Below, in pieces: positions 24,854 through 32,661 of a stretch of DNA of 34,309 nt (position 1 is the stretch's first letter; every line of letters starts with the position of its first letter). The position numbers and the translations under genes are program-made. The notes below the pieces were generated by a model. It did not search any database. It was not told the DNA's origin and worked only from the letters and a program-made list of their open reading frames with translations. The stretch is from Bacteroidales bacterium UBA1192 (GTDB lineage Bacteria > Bacteroidota > Bacteroidia > Bacteroidales > Bacteroidaceae): positions 1 through 34,309 of the forward strand of contig DBYG01000060.1 in the NCBI GenBank assembly GCA_002310175.1, written 5' to 3'.

Positions 24854-27800
24854 ATGAAATATCTGTTTAGATTGTCGTTTCTGATTATTGCTATGACATT
24901 GACTACTGTTACAGCCGGTGCGGATAAGTATTCCCGTGCCTGGAAGGAGGTGGACAGACTAATTGAGAAGGACCTTCCCGAGAGTGCTGCAGAGGAGATT
25001 AACCTTATTTGGGACATGGCGGCAAAGGACAATGATTCCCGCCAGATGCTCAAGAGTGCGGTCTATCTGACCCGTGTGCAGCAGTCATTCGGTGAGAACA
25101 GTACTACAGATGGGATAGAATTGTTCAAGACCCTGCTTCCCAAACTTCATGTCAGAGAACATCAGGCACTTTGCCATGCGTTCCTTGCAAAAGGTTATAT
25201 GCAGTACAAGCAGTACAATACGTATAACCTTCAGAGGCAGTCCCCGTCCGACCTGGCCGATCCGCCTTTGGAGATGTGGACTTTCAAAATGATTACAGAT
25301 ACCATATGCCATCATCTTGACCAGTCTATAAAGCTTGCCGGTGATGTGGGGTCAAGTTATTACGAGGAATTCTTCCCCGGAGGGAACAAGGATGGACTCA
25401 AGTTGCGTCCCCTGCTGATGGACCTGCTGATGGATAATGCCATAACTCCCATGACCGGCAGGAATCTCGTGAAAGGCAAACGTTCATTCCTGAATGACAG
25501 CCGTCTCTATGGTAGTGCCGATGATTTCCTCAAGGCAGTGGAGAGCCTCGGACCTGATGACGCGGATTTTTGGGAACTGTATGTGGTGAAGTGTCTGACT
25601 CTTCATAACATGGGCTCTAAGCCCTCCATCAGGTCAACTGTAGATTTGAGAAGGATGAGCCTGCTTTCCGATTATCTGACATCGAACGGTGATGAGATTC
25701 TTAAGAAAAATCTTGATGTATGGATAAATGGGGCAGTGGCACTGGGCCAAGGCTATGAGAAGAAGGTGAAGTTCAGTTCCATGTTCTATGCTTTGGCGGC
25801 ACAGATGATAGAGGACCAGATAGCCGGATTTGCCGACGCCCCTGCCCGTCAGGTGGCTCTTCAGAAGACGGCGCACGATATCTGTGCCCATGCCCAGAAG
25901 AAATGGCCGAAGAGTGAAGGGGCGTTCGAATGCCTCAAGATTTTGTCTCAGATAGAGAGAAGGCAGATTACCATTTCGCAGGATAGGGACCTTGTACCCG
26001 GAGAACGCAATATGGCCATGCTGACTTATACCAATGTCAACACTGTCTATTTCAGGATGGTAGAGGTGACAGGCAGGTATGACAACCGGCAGGACGAGAC
26101 GACAATGCTTTCGGAACTCGGTTATCTGACACCGGTGGCGGAGTGGAGCGTAAGGGTGAACAATCCCGGTGACTGGCTGGAGCATTATACCATAGTGGAG
26201 ATTCCTCCTGTAATGCAGGGTAAATACTATCTGCTGGCATCGACCGGTCAGTATTTCAACAGCGGGGATTGCATAGCATACGAGTATGTGGAGTGCAACA
26301 GCATAGGACTGGCACGCATGATTTCGGGCAGCGGTGCGCTTTCGGGGGTTACCGTCAATACCAAATCCGGTACGGCCATACCCTCGTGCCGATATACGGT
26401 GTGGCAGCTGAATAACCAGGACGAGCAGGTCAGGGTGGCAGCTCAGGGGTTCTCGGCCGATGACGGATTCCTGTCGGTCGAAGGTCTGCGAAACGGTCGT
26501 TACATGATGGAATTAGAAAACAATGAAAGTAAGGGTAACTGCATTTTCAATATTCCGTGGGTGAGCGATATGCCTGTACGTGCCTCAGCACGCCTTTTTA
26601 CGGATCGTTTCACATACCTTCCTGGTGACTCGGTTCATTTTACCGCTATTGCCTTTTCATCGGACGGATATGACAAAGGATATGTTCTGAAGAACCTGGA
26701 TACTGAGATTCAGATCAGGGACATCAACTATAAGGTGTTTGAGCGCATCTCTCTGACAACGGACAGCATGGGTGTGGTTAAGGGAAGTTTCAGGATACCT
26801 GAGAACATTGTGCCGGGCAGAGCCACTCTGGTTCTCAGGTGCAATGATGATGATTGGGATTTCCAGACGAGCAGTGCAATAAACGTTGAATCGTTCCGCC
26901 AGCCCAAATTCGAGATAAAGATGGACAATATGACGGAAGCTGCCGAGCTGGACCGTCCTTTCACGGTTTCAGGCAGGGCTGTCACCTTTACCGGTGTTCC
27001 GGTTGAGGGAGCAACTGTGCTCTGGAATGCGGGACTGGAGCCTTACCTGCTTCATCCTTTCCGTATCCGGGATGACAGCGGCAGGGTCAGGATAGATGCA
27101 GGAGAGCTGAAGACAGGCCCCGACGGCTCGTTCTCCATACCTGTCACAGTTCCGGGAGACATCCTTCTGAACGACAATTGCAGCCTTAATGTGTCAATCA
27201 CCGTAACGGATCTTAACGGGGAGACTCATGACAGGAATTTTCGTGTAAGTGTTGGTGCTAAGAAAATTATTGACATTATCTCGAATACCGTCCATGATGG
27301 CCCCGATACTGGATGCGAAATGACGGTGAAACTGTTCCATAATAATCCGGTCAAGGGAAAGGTTCATGTCTCGGTTTCCAGGATTGTGCCTTCATTGAAG
27401 GGACTGCCGCTTCCTTTCAACGTTCCCGGAATGAACCGGAATTTGCCGGTCCCGGTGAGAACCTCCGGTAACAAGACAGTGAGCAAGGCTGTCAAAGAGC
27501 TGTCAGAGTGCGTGGAGAACCAGAACCTGAGAGAACGTTTCCCGAAGTATGATTTTGGTTTCAGGGAGGAACCGCAGATTGCGGAGACGGTCTATGACGA
27601 GACGGTTGACATTGACGGCGGAGATAAGGGCACCGTCATCCTGCTTAAAGGACTGGAGTCCGGAACATATCTGATACGTGCCACGTCAGACGGTGCATAC
27701 GATTTTGAGGATTATCGGACTATTGTTAAGAAAAATGATAACAATTTTATTCCGGGTACGGAGTATCTGTGGTGTTCGGAAGTCAACAATTACGACCTTA

Positions 27801-30800
27801 CGGCCGAAGTGGGTGACACTGTTACCTTGAGGGTGGCGAGCTGTCTGCCGGGTGCAGTCATACACTATTTCGTTGAGGACAGGTTCGGCATGTGCGGCCG
27901 AGGGTCGGTAGCTACGGAGGGAAGGCAGCAGACCCTGCGGATTCCGGTGACCAGTGAGATGACTGGAATGTTTGCCGTGGAACTTGGCCTGGCGTATGAG
28001 GGAGTCAGCAGGAGCATGAACCTTACATATATGGTTGAAAACAGGGAAAAGCAGCTTGACATGGAACTGGAGACCTTCCGGGATATGCTTGAACCTGACA
28101 GTAAGGAAGAGTGGACAGTCCGTGTTACCGACAAGAAGGGTAATCCGGTGACAGCAGCTGTCCTTATGGACATGTATGACACTGCTTTGGACCGTTACGG
28201 ATTACACAACTTCCTTTTCTCGCCATGGAATCCGGTTTTTGTGTCGCCGGATGACATAATGAGAGCGGAAAACCGCTATTTCGGGTATTACCTCCCTTGG
28301 AACCACAGTTTGGGCAAGGAAAAGGAATATACAGGCAAGAAGGCAATCACAGGTATTCTGATAGATCCGTTCGAGTATTATATGCCAAGGCGGTTGTCAC
28401 GTGGTGCGGTCAATCTGAGAGGGTCAGCCATGATGAAGAGTGCAGCAGTGAATCAGATGGCTGTGTCTGAAGAATCTGAAGAGGTGTTTGAAGAAGTCGT
28501 ATCCATGGTGATGGATGATTCTTATGTTCCTGAGAGTATCCTGGGTTCGGCAGAAACCCCTGCCGCCAATGATGATACAGGTGAGCTGGCACCGGTCGCT
28601 ATGCGTACTGACATGAACCCCACGGGGCTGTTCGAGTATCTCACTACTGATTCTGCAGGTGTGGTCTGTATCAGGTTCACTGCCCCGCAGCTGCTCACAC
28701 GCTGGAAACTCCAGGGATTCGCGTTCACGGATTCGCTGCGGAGTGGCAGTCTGCAACGGACTCTGATAACCCGCAGGCAGATTATGGTTGAGCCGGCTGC
28801 TCCGCGTTTCCTGCGTCAGGGTGACCGCATGGAGTTTACAGTCAAGGTGAGTAACCTGACCGATGAAACCGTCAAGGCGAAGGTGACTCTTACGTTTATT
28901 GATGCTGTGACAGGCAAGGCTCTCGGTATTATCGAGGGTACCCAGTCAAAGACCGTTTCTGTTCCTTCCGGAGGCAATGCCGGTACCGGGTTTACAATTA
29001 ATGTCCCTGCCGGACTGACAGCAGTTACCTATCGTATCACAGCTCAGACTACTGACCACAGCGACGGGATGCAGGAGACCATACCTGTGCTCTCGAACCG
29101 TACTCAGGTGGTGCAGGCATTGTCGTTGTTCAATAACGGCAATGAGAAACGGACGTTCCGTTTCGGTGATCTGGACAAGACACGTTCATCCACAATTGCC
29201 GACGAGCAGCTCACCCTTGAATACAGCGCAAGCCCAATCTGGTATGCAATCCAGGCTCTGCCCTCGATGATACGGGTGGATGATCCCAGTAACCTGCGTC
29301 TGTTCCACAGCTATATGGGTGCAGCCATATCCAATGACCTGAACAGCCGATACCCCACCATACGTCAGATGCTTGATGAGTGGGCCGCGCTGCCTGCATC
29401 GGAGTGGCAGACCCAGCTGGAGCGTAACCAGAAATTAACCTCCACACTGCTTGAGGAGACTCCCTGGCTGCGCAGTTCAAACAGCGAGAGGGACCGCCTT
29501 TATTCATTAGCCAAAGCTCTCGGAGCGGAGGAGACGGCCCGCACCATGCAGGAGGCTCTTGACAGACTGCGTGGTGCACAGCAGTCTGACGGCGGCTGGC
29601 CATGGATTGACGGATGTCCCTCCAGCCTGCACATCACCGATGAGATTCTTCAGGGGCTCGGGCTGCTTATAGAGAACGGTGTAGTGGATGCCACCCCTGA
29701 AATAAGGGAGATGATCCGGAAGGGTCTGGACTACATGGACGCATATTTCTATAAGGTGTATAATGTGGAGCATAAGCCGGAATCGCTGGGGTACAATGAG
29801 TTGAGCTATCTTATGACGCGCTCGTATTTCACTTCGTATCCGTTCAGCGGCACAACGCGTTCAAGCTATACATATTTTCTGCGTCTTGCCGAGATAGAGG
29901 ATACCCATAACCTTAGCCTCTATTTCAGGGCTGAGCTGGCTCTTCTGATGGCCCGTCAGGGTAAGGACGATGAGGCTAAGCACATAGCCGCCACATTGCT
30001 TGAACGCTCTCTGTATAACGATGAAATGGGACGTTACTGGCGCGACAACGTGGGCGGACTGCTCTGGCATGAGGCTCCCATAGAGACACAGGCACTGATT
30101 ATCCGAACTTTGCTTGCCACAGGAAACAGGACTGAGGCGGTGGAGGCTGCCCGCTGGCTGCTCAAACAGAAACAGACTACAGGCTGGTGTTCATCACCTG
30201 CCACCGCAGCTGCCGTAACTGCCCTCATGGCTACCGGCGGCAATGTCCAGCTGGAATCGGATCCGGACATTACCATATATGTGGGAAAGGATGCGGTTAA
30301 GGCTTCGGATTCCAAGGCTACAGCCGGATATACCACACATATCTGGGAGGGTCCCATTGGCAGGGACAAGGCCGATGTCACTGTAGAGAGCAAGACTCCG
30401 GGCATCAGTTGGGGTGCCGTCTATCGTTCATTCACAGAGGAGATGGACAAGGTTGAGCACTCGGAAAACGGAATGACGCTTAAGCGTACAGTATGGCGTA
30501 TGGTGAAGGGTGCGGACGGCGACCGTCTTGAGGAGGTCAAGCAAGGCACTAAGCTACGTGTGGGTGACCGTCTTAAGATACAGTTTGACCTCACCACTGA
30601 CCGCAATCTGGAATATCTGCAACTGTCCGATATGCGTGCCGCCACTATGGAGCCGGTTAGCACCGCTGCCGGCTACAGTTACAACTGGCGTGATGACATA
30701 GGTTACTATGCCGCTCCAGGCAATACCCGTAACGTGTTCTATATAGACCGTCTTAGCAAGGGCAGTTACCGTATCGAGTATGAGGTTAATGTGCAGAAAC

Positions 30801-30895
30801 CTGGCCGTTTCCAGGAAGGCATCGCCGTGATACAGTGCCTTTATGCTCCCGCTTTCCGCGCCACCACCACCTCAGCGACAATTACTGTAGAGTAG
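24854..30895 (+). CDS. Secreted alpha-2-macroglobulin-like protein lacking the thioester motif
   Basis: This 2013-residue protein has an N-terminal signal peptide (MKYLFRLSFLIIAMTLTTVTA) with no lipobox cysteine. A helical N-terminal region of about 450 residues leads into macroglobulin beta domains. An MG2-type segment is near 575-680 (ARLFTDRFTYLPGDSVHFTA). An alpha-2-macroglobulin domain lies at about 1255-1345 (GLFEYLTTDSAGVV, LTRWKLQGFAFTD), a helical thioester-type domain at about 1460-1790 (SDGGWPWIDG), and a C-terminal MG10-like domain at about 1850-2013. The position where thioester forms carry CxEQ reads DDPSNL (1476-1481), so covalent trapping of proteases is not expected. An acidic stretch (SEESEEVFEEV) lies near 1200. 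It stands alone and converges with a GNAT gene, overlapping it by 14 bases. Confidence 0.9.
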   Translation: MKYLFRLSFLIIAMTLTTVTAGADKYSRAWKEVDRLIEKDLPESAAEEINLIWDMAAKDNDSRQMLKSAVYLTRVQQSFGENSTTDGIELFKTLLPKLHVREHQALCHAFLAKGYMQYKQYNTYNLQRQSPSDLADPPLEMWTFKMITDTICHHLDQSIKLAGDVGSSYYEEFFPGGNKDGLKLRPLLMDLLMDNAITPMTGRNLVKGKRSFLNDSRLYGSADDFLKAVESLGPDDADFWELYVVKCLTLHNMGSKPSIRSTVDLRRMSLLSDYLTSNGDEILKKNLDVWINGAVALGQGYEKKVKFSSMFYALAAQMIEDQIAGFADAPARQVALQKTAHDICAHAQKKWPKSEGAFECLKILSQIERRQITISQDRDLVPGERNMAMLTYTNVNTVYFRMVEVTGRYDNRQDETTMLSELGYLTPVAEWSVRVNNPGDWLEHYTIVEIPPVMQGKYYLLASTGQYFNSGDCIAYEYVECNSIGLARMISGSGALSGVTVNTKSGTAIPSCRYTVWQLNNQDEQVRVAAQGFSADDGFLSVEGLRNGRYMMELENNESKGNCIFNIPWVSDMPVRASARLFTDRFTYLPGDSVHFTAIAFSSDGYDKGYVLKNLDTEIQIRDINYKVFERISLTTDSMGVVKGSFRIPENIVPGRATLVLRCNDDDWDFQTSSAINVESFRQPKFEIKMDNMTEAAELDRPFTVSGRAVTFTGVPVEGATVLWNAGLEPYLLHPFRIRDDSGRVRIDAGELKTGPDGSFSIPVTVPGDILLNDNCSLNVSITVTDLNGETHDRNFRVSVGAKKIIDIISNTVHDGPDTGCEMTVKLFHNNPVKGKVHVSVSRIVPSLKGLPLPFNVPGMNRNLPVPVRTSGNKTVSKAVKELSECVENQNLRERFPKYDFGFREEPQIAETVYDETVDIDGGDKGTVILLKGLESGTYLIRATSDGAYDFEDYRTIVKKNDNNFIPGTEYLWCSEVNNYDLTAEVGDTVTLRVASCLPGAVIHYFVEDRFGMCGRGSVATEGRQQTLRIPVTSEMTGMFAVELGLAYEGVSRSMNLTYMVENREKQLDMELETFRDMLEPDSKEEWTVRVTDKKGNPVTAAVLMDMYDTALDRYGLHNFLFSPWNPVFVSPDDIMRAENRYFGYYLPWNHSLGKEKEYTGKKAITGILIDPFEYYMPRRLSRGAVNLRGSAMMKSAAVNQMAVSEESEEVFEEVVSMVMDDSYVPESILGSAETPAANDDTGELAPVAMRTDMNPTGLFEYLTTDSAGVVCIRFTAPQLLTRWKLQGFAFTDSLRSGSLQRTLITRRQIMVEPAAPRFLRQGDRMEFTVKVSNLTDETVKAKVTLTFIDAVTGKALGIIEGTQSKTVSVPSGGNAGTGFTINVPAGLTAVTYRITAQTTDHSDGMQETIPVLSNRTQVVQALSLFNNGNEKRTFRFGDLDKTRSSTIADEQLTLEYSASPIWYAIQALPSMIRVDDPSNLRLFHSYMGAAISNDLNSRYPTIRQMLDEWAALPASEWQTQLERNQKLTSTLLEETPWLRSSNSERDRLYSLAKALGAEETARTMQEALDRLRGAQQSDGGWPWIDGCPSSLHITDEILQGLGLLIENGVVDATPEIREMIRKGLDYMDAYFYKVYNVEHKPESLGYNELSYLMTRSYFTSYPFSGTTRSSYTYFLRLAEIEDTHNLSLYFRAELALLMARQGKDDEAKHIAATLLERSLYNDEMGRYWRDNVGGLLWHEAPIETQALIIRTLLATGNRTEAVEAARWLLKQKQTTGWCSSPATAAAVTALMATGGNVQLESDPDITIYVGKDAVKASDSKATAGYTTHIWEGPIGRDKADVTVESKTPGISWGAVYRSFTEEMDKVEHSENGMTLKRTVWRMVKGADGDRLEEVKQGTKLRVGDRLKIQFDLTTDRNLEYLQLSDMRAATMEPVSTAAGYSYNWRDDIGYYAAPGNTRNVFYIDRLSKGSYRIEYEVNVQKPGRFQEGIAVIQCLYAPAFRATTTSATITVE

Positions 30896-31445
30896 TGGTT
30901 TTCTGTGCAACCAGGCGGTCATAGGTAGTTCCGAATACTGTAATCTGACCGTCATGGCGGAAACCGTGGAGGGTGTAGAGGCGGTAGGCGGAATCGTTTT
31001 CAGGGTCAACTGCTATTGTGGCAAGAGGTATGCCGGCCTCATGGCATTGTCTGAGCATCTCCTGTATCAGGGCCGATGCTATGCCTTTGCGGCGGTATTC
31101 AGGCAGAACGGCAAGTGAATCCAGATAGTACTCTCCGGCACAAGCCTCATCATCCATGCTGTTGTAGTCATCACCCACATAACGGCGTATCTTGGGGAAG
31201 GTTGCATCACGCATCTGGCGGTAACGTGCACCGTCATAGGCTATCATCAGGCCGGCCGGCACACCGTCATATAGGGCTATGGTGGCATTGCGCCAGCTGT
31301 AGAGAGTATCCTCACTGCAGCAGATTGTGGCCAGATATTCTATATGCTCATCATCGGCCTCATCAATGTGCAGTGCCCTAAGCACGTTCTCAGCTATGAA
31401 CCGGGCATCATGGGCAGTAGCCCGTTGTAATATAATCCTGTCCAT
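30882..31445 (-). CDS. GNAT-family acetyltransferase
   Basis: This 187-residue acetyltransferase shows motif A as YYLDSLAVLPEYRRKGIASALIQEML (about 106-131; acetyl-CoA loop RRKGIA) and motif B as NDSAYRLYTLHGFRHDGQ (about 150-167). The substrate is unknown. The frame is open to 31493, but the ATG at 31445 (MDRIILQRAT) is the natural start, because a TATCTTTG promoter element lies at 31481-31488. The last bases overlap the end of the macroglobulin gene. Confidence 0.88.
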   Translation of the reverse strand: MDRIILQRATAHDARFIAENVLRALHIDEADDEHIEYLATICCSEDTLYSWRNATIALYDGVPAGLMIAYDGARYRQMRDATFPKIRRYVGDDYNSMDDEACAGEYYLDSLAVLPEYRRKGIASALIQEMLRQCHEAGIPLATIAVDPENDSAYRLYTLHGFRHDGQITVFGTTYDRLVAQKTTTLQ

Positions 31446-31480
31446 TTTGATATAAAATAACAACCGCCCTTTCAGCACTT

Positions 31481-31488
31481 CAAAGATA
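31481..31488 (-). promoter_or_regulatory. -7 element for the GNAT gene
   Basis: Read on the minus strand this is TATCTTTG, an exact TAnnTTTG match and the same octamer used twice at the nadK/pdxJ gap. It lies 35 bases upstream of the ATG at 31445. No -33 TTTG is seen at the expected distance. Confidence 0.55.
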
Positions 31489-31552
31489 CTCATAGTTTAT
31501 GGATTTTGATATTCCAGTCACCTATTTCACTCTTTCAGGCCAGATACATCGT

Positions 31553-31642
31553 TATACCCAGCCTTTACCCATACTTTACCCATACTCTACCCATACTCAA
31601 GGGTATGGCTACCCTATGGCTACCCTATGGCATCCCTATGGG
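31553..31642. repeat. Array of eight 11-bp repeat units in two opposed families
   Basis: Four consecutive 11-base units run from 31553 to 31596: TATACCCAGCC, TTTACCCATAC twice, TCTACCCATAC. After two spacer bases, four more run from 31599 to 31642: AAGGGTATGGC, TACCCTATGGC twice, ATCCCTATGGG. The second set carries the near-complement of the first (CCCATA versus TATGGG), and CTCTACCCATA (31585-31595) is perfectly inverted as TATGGGTAGAG (31637-31647). The unit size equals about one helical turn. An open frame runs through it but shows no protein character. Function unknown; a protein-binding iteron-like site or a cruciform/RNA hairpin are options. Confidence 0.85.
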
Positions 31643-31746
31643 TAGAGCGGGAAAAAACAGTAAAAAAAGTGTCCGTGATTTTATTGCACATTTCCCTGTA
31701 AGAGAAAAAATATCCATTAACAAGACCGTAAAATTCAGGCTTGCAT

Positions 31747-31754
31747 TATATTTG
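31747..31754 (+). promoter_or_regulatory. -7 element upstream of the structured leader
   Basis: TATATTTG is an exact TAnnTTTG match. It would start transcription near 31760, giving a leader of about 250 bases before the methyltransferase ATG at 32014, or a small RNA of about 200 bases if transcription stops at the terminator ending at 31958. No -33 TTTG is evident. Confidence 0.5.
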
Positions 31755-31820
31755 CAGTACAGTATCGTAAAGGAATTGATATTGTAAAGACATACTAACA
31801 TAGCATTTGCTATTTATTCG

Positions 31821-31951
31821 GTTACCTGAAACCTAGGAAATTTCATGAAGCCGCCGGATAAGTCAGTGAATGCCTGCGCTTGGCGTGGGTGTGACTTATT
31901 CAGGCATCGGCTTTCCTAGGGCCTCAGGTATGGATAACTGACATCCATGCC
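31821..31951 (+). ncRNA. Long structured RNA leader or small RNA upstream of the methyltransferase genes
   Basis: A nested hairpin can be built by hand. P1 is TACCTGA (31823-31829) with TCAGGTA (31924-31930). P2 is CCTAGGAAA (31832-31840) with TTTCCTAGG (31912-31920). P3 is GCCG (31850-31853) with CGGC (31908-31911). P4 is ATAAGTCA (31858-31865) with TGACTTAT (31892-31899). P5 is GCCTGCGC (31872-31879) with GCGTGGGT (31883-31890), including three G-U pairs. P1-P4 are perfect Watson-Crick stems. The right arm of P1 shares bases 31927-31930 with the following terminator stem, so the two are mutually exclusive, as in an attenuator. The G-U pairs in P5 favour an RNA over a purely DNA role. I do not recognise any named riboswitch family. 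Confidence 0.65.
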
Positions 31952-31958
31952 TTTTTTT
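31927..31958 (+). terminator. Intrinsic terminator within the methyltransferase leader
   Basis: GGTATGGAT (31927-31935) pairs with ATCCATGCC (31943-31951) over nine positions with one G-U, with a seven-base loop, followed directly by TTTTTTT (31952-31958). It lies about 55 bases before the methyltransferase start and overlaps the outermost stem of the upstream structure, which would disrupt it. Confidence 0.75.
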
Positions 31959-31967
31959 ATGCCCTTG

Positions 31968-32011
31968 GGAAGCCGATAGTAATAAGTCAGCAAGTGCGCA
32001 ATGAAAGCGCA
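31968..32011 (+). promoter_or_regulatory. Second copy of the leader's left arm plus a small hairpin before the ATG
   Basis: GAAGCCG and ATAAGTCAG, both parts of the left arm at 31847-31866, recur at 31969-31990 in the same order and orientation. This copy can pair with the right arm too: AAGCCGAT (31970-31977) with ATCGGCTT (31906-31913), and ATAAGTCA (31982-31989) with TGACTTAT (31892-31899). It therefore competes with the left arm. TGCGC (31995-31999) and GCGCA (32007-32011) then form a small hairpin ending two bases before the ATG at 32014, which could limit ribosome access. Confidence 0.55.
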
Positions 32012-32013
32012 GA

Positions 32014-32661
32014 ATGGACACCCAGATCAAGTCCAAGGAGAGGGTGGCCGCTCACGGTGAGGTGTTTACCGCTCCCCGTGAGGTTAACGCCATGCTGGAC
32101 CTTGTAAAGCCGGAGACGGAGCGTATAGATTCCCGTTTCCTGGAGCCTGCTTGCGGTGACGGAAACTTCCTGATAGAGATATTACGCCGTAAACTCTCTG
32201 TCTGCCGGGACCGCGTAAAGGCCAGGCAATATACCCAACTTCAATATGAGCATGATGCCATTTGGGCTGTATCAAGCATCTACGGCATAGAACTGCTGGC
32301 CGATAATGTAGCCTCTTGCCGCCAGCGTCTGCTTGATTTTTTCACAGAGCAATACAAGACACTCTTCAAATCCAAATGCAAGGATGAATGCATTGAGGCC
32401 GCCCGATACATCCTTTCCAAGAACATAATTCACGGCGATGCGCTCACATACAAGCGCGTGGATAATTCCGGCAGCTGGATTCATGTATGCGAGTGGAGTT
32501 TCATAGGTGGAGGCAAAGTGAGCCGCCGTGACTATGAATTCTCATTCCTGATAGGGCAGTACAGCAGCGACAACCTATTTGCCGATGCGCCCGTAGAGAC
32601 CTATCCTCCTGTTCATTTCCTAAAAATCAATCCGTCAGCCTATGGAGAACAGCAGTTATAA
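32014..32661 (+). CDS. Methyltransferase-like subunit of an Eco57I-type system, lacking the NPPY motif
   Basis: This 215-residue protein has the front half of an N6-adenine methyltransferase: HGEVFTAPREVNAMLDLV (motif X-like, about 14-31), SAM-binding motif I FLEPACGDGNF (42-52), the acidic motif II region SIYGIELLADN (88-98) and a motif III-like IIHGDAL (138-144). No NPPY catalytic motif and no large target-recognition region are present, so alone it should not methylate DNA. From memory, similar short subunits annotated as restriction endonuclease subunit M occur beside Eco57I-type methylases, so this is probably not a truncation. It overlaps the next gene by 20 bases and follows the structured leader. 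Confidence 0.8.
   Translation: MDTQIKSKERVAAHGEVFTAPREVNAMLDLVKPETERIDSRFLEPACGDGNFLIEILRRKLSVCRDRVKARQYTQLQYEHDAIWAVSSIYGIELLADNVASCRQRLLDFFTEQYKTLFKSKCKDECIEAARYILSKNIIHGDALTYKRVDNSGSWIHVCEWSFIGGGKVSRRDYEFSFLIGQYSSDNLFADAPVETYPPVHFLKINPSAYGEQQL

Noticed and set aside
31553..31647. CRISPR array
   Set aside because: Units are 11 bases and directly adjacent without unique spacers, and there are no cas genes.
31506..31787. 93-residue open frame through the 11-bp repeat array
   Set aside because: It translates the repeats into low-complexity Pro/Tyr-rich sequence, crosses a promoter element and a -7 box, and resembles no family.
31821..31958. Integron attC site or invertible promoter segment
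   Set aside because: No RYYYAAC/GTTRRRY core boxes and no integrase. The inverted arms enclose no promoter element, and no recombinase gene is nearby.
31821..32013. Known riboswitch (SAM, cobalamin, preQ1) or T-box, or retron msr-msd
   Set aside because: None of the conserved cores I know is present, and there is no reverse transcriptase gene in the window.
32014..32661. Truncated pseudogene of a methyltransferase
   Set aside because: The C-terminal PVETYPPVHFLKI matches the natural end of this short family as I remember it, and the overlap with the next gene is orderly.
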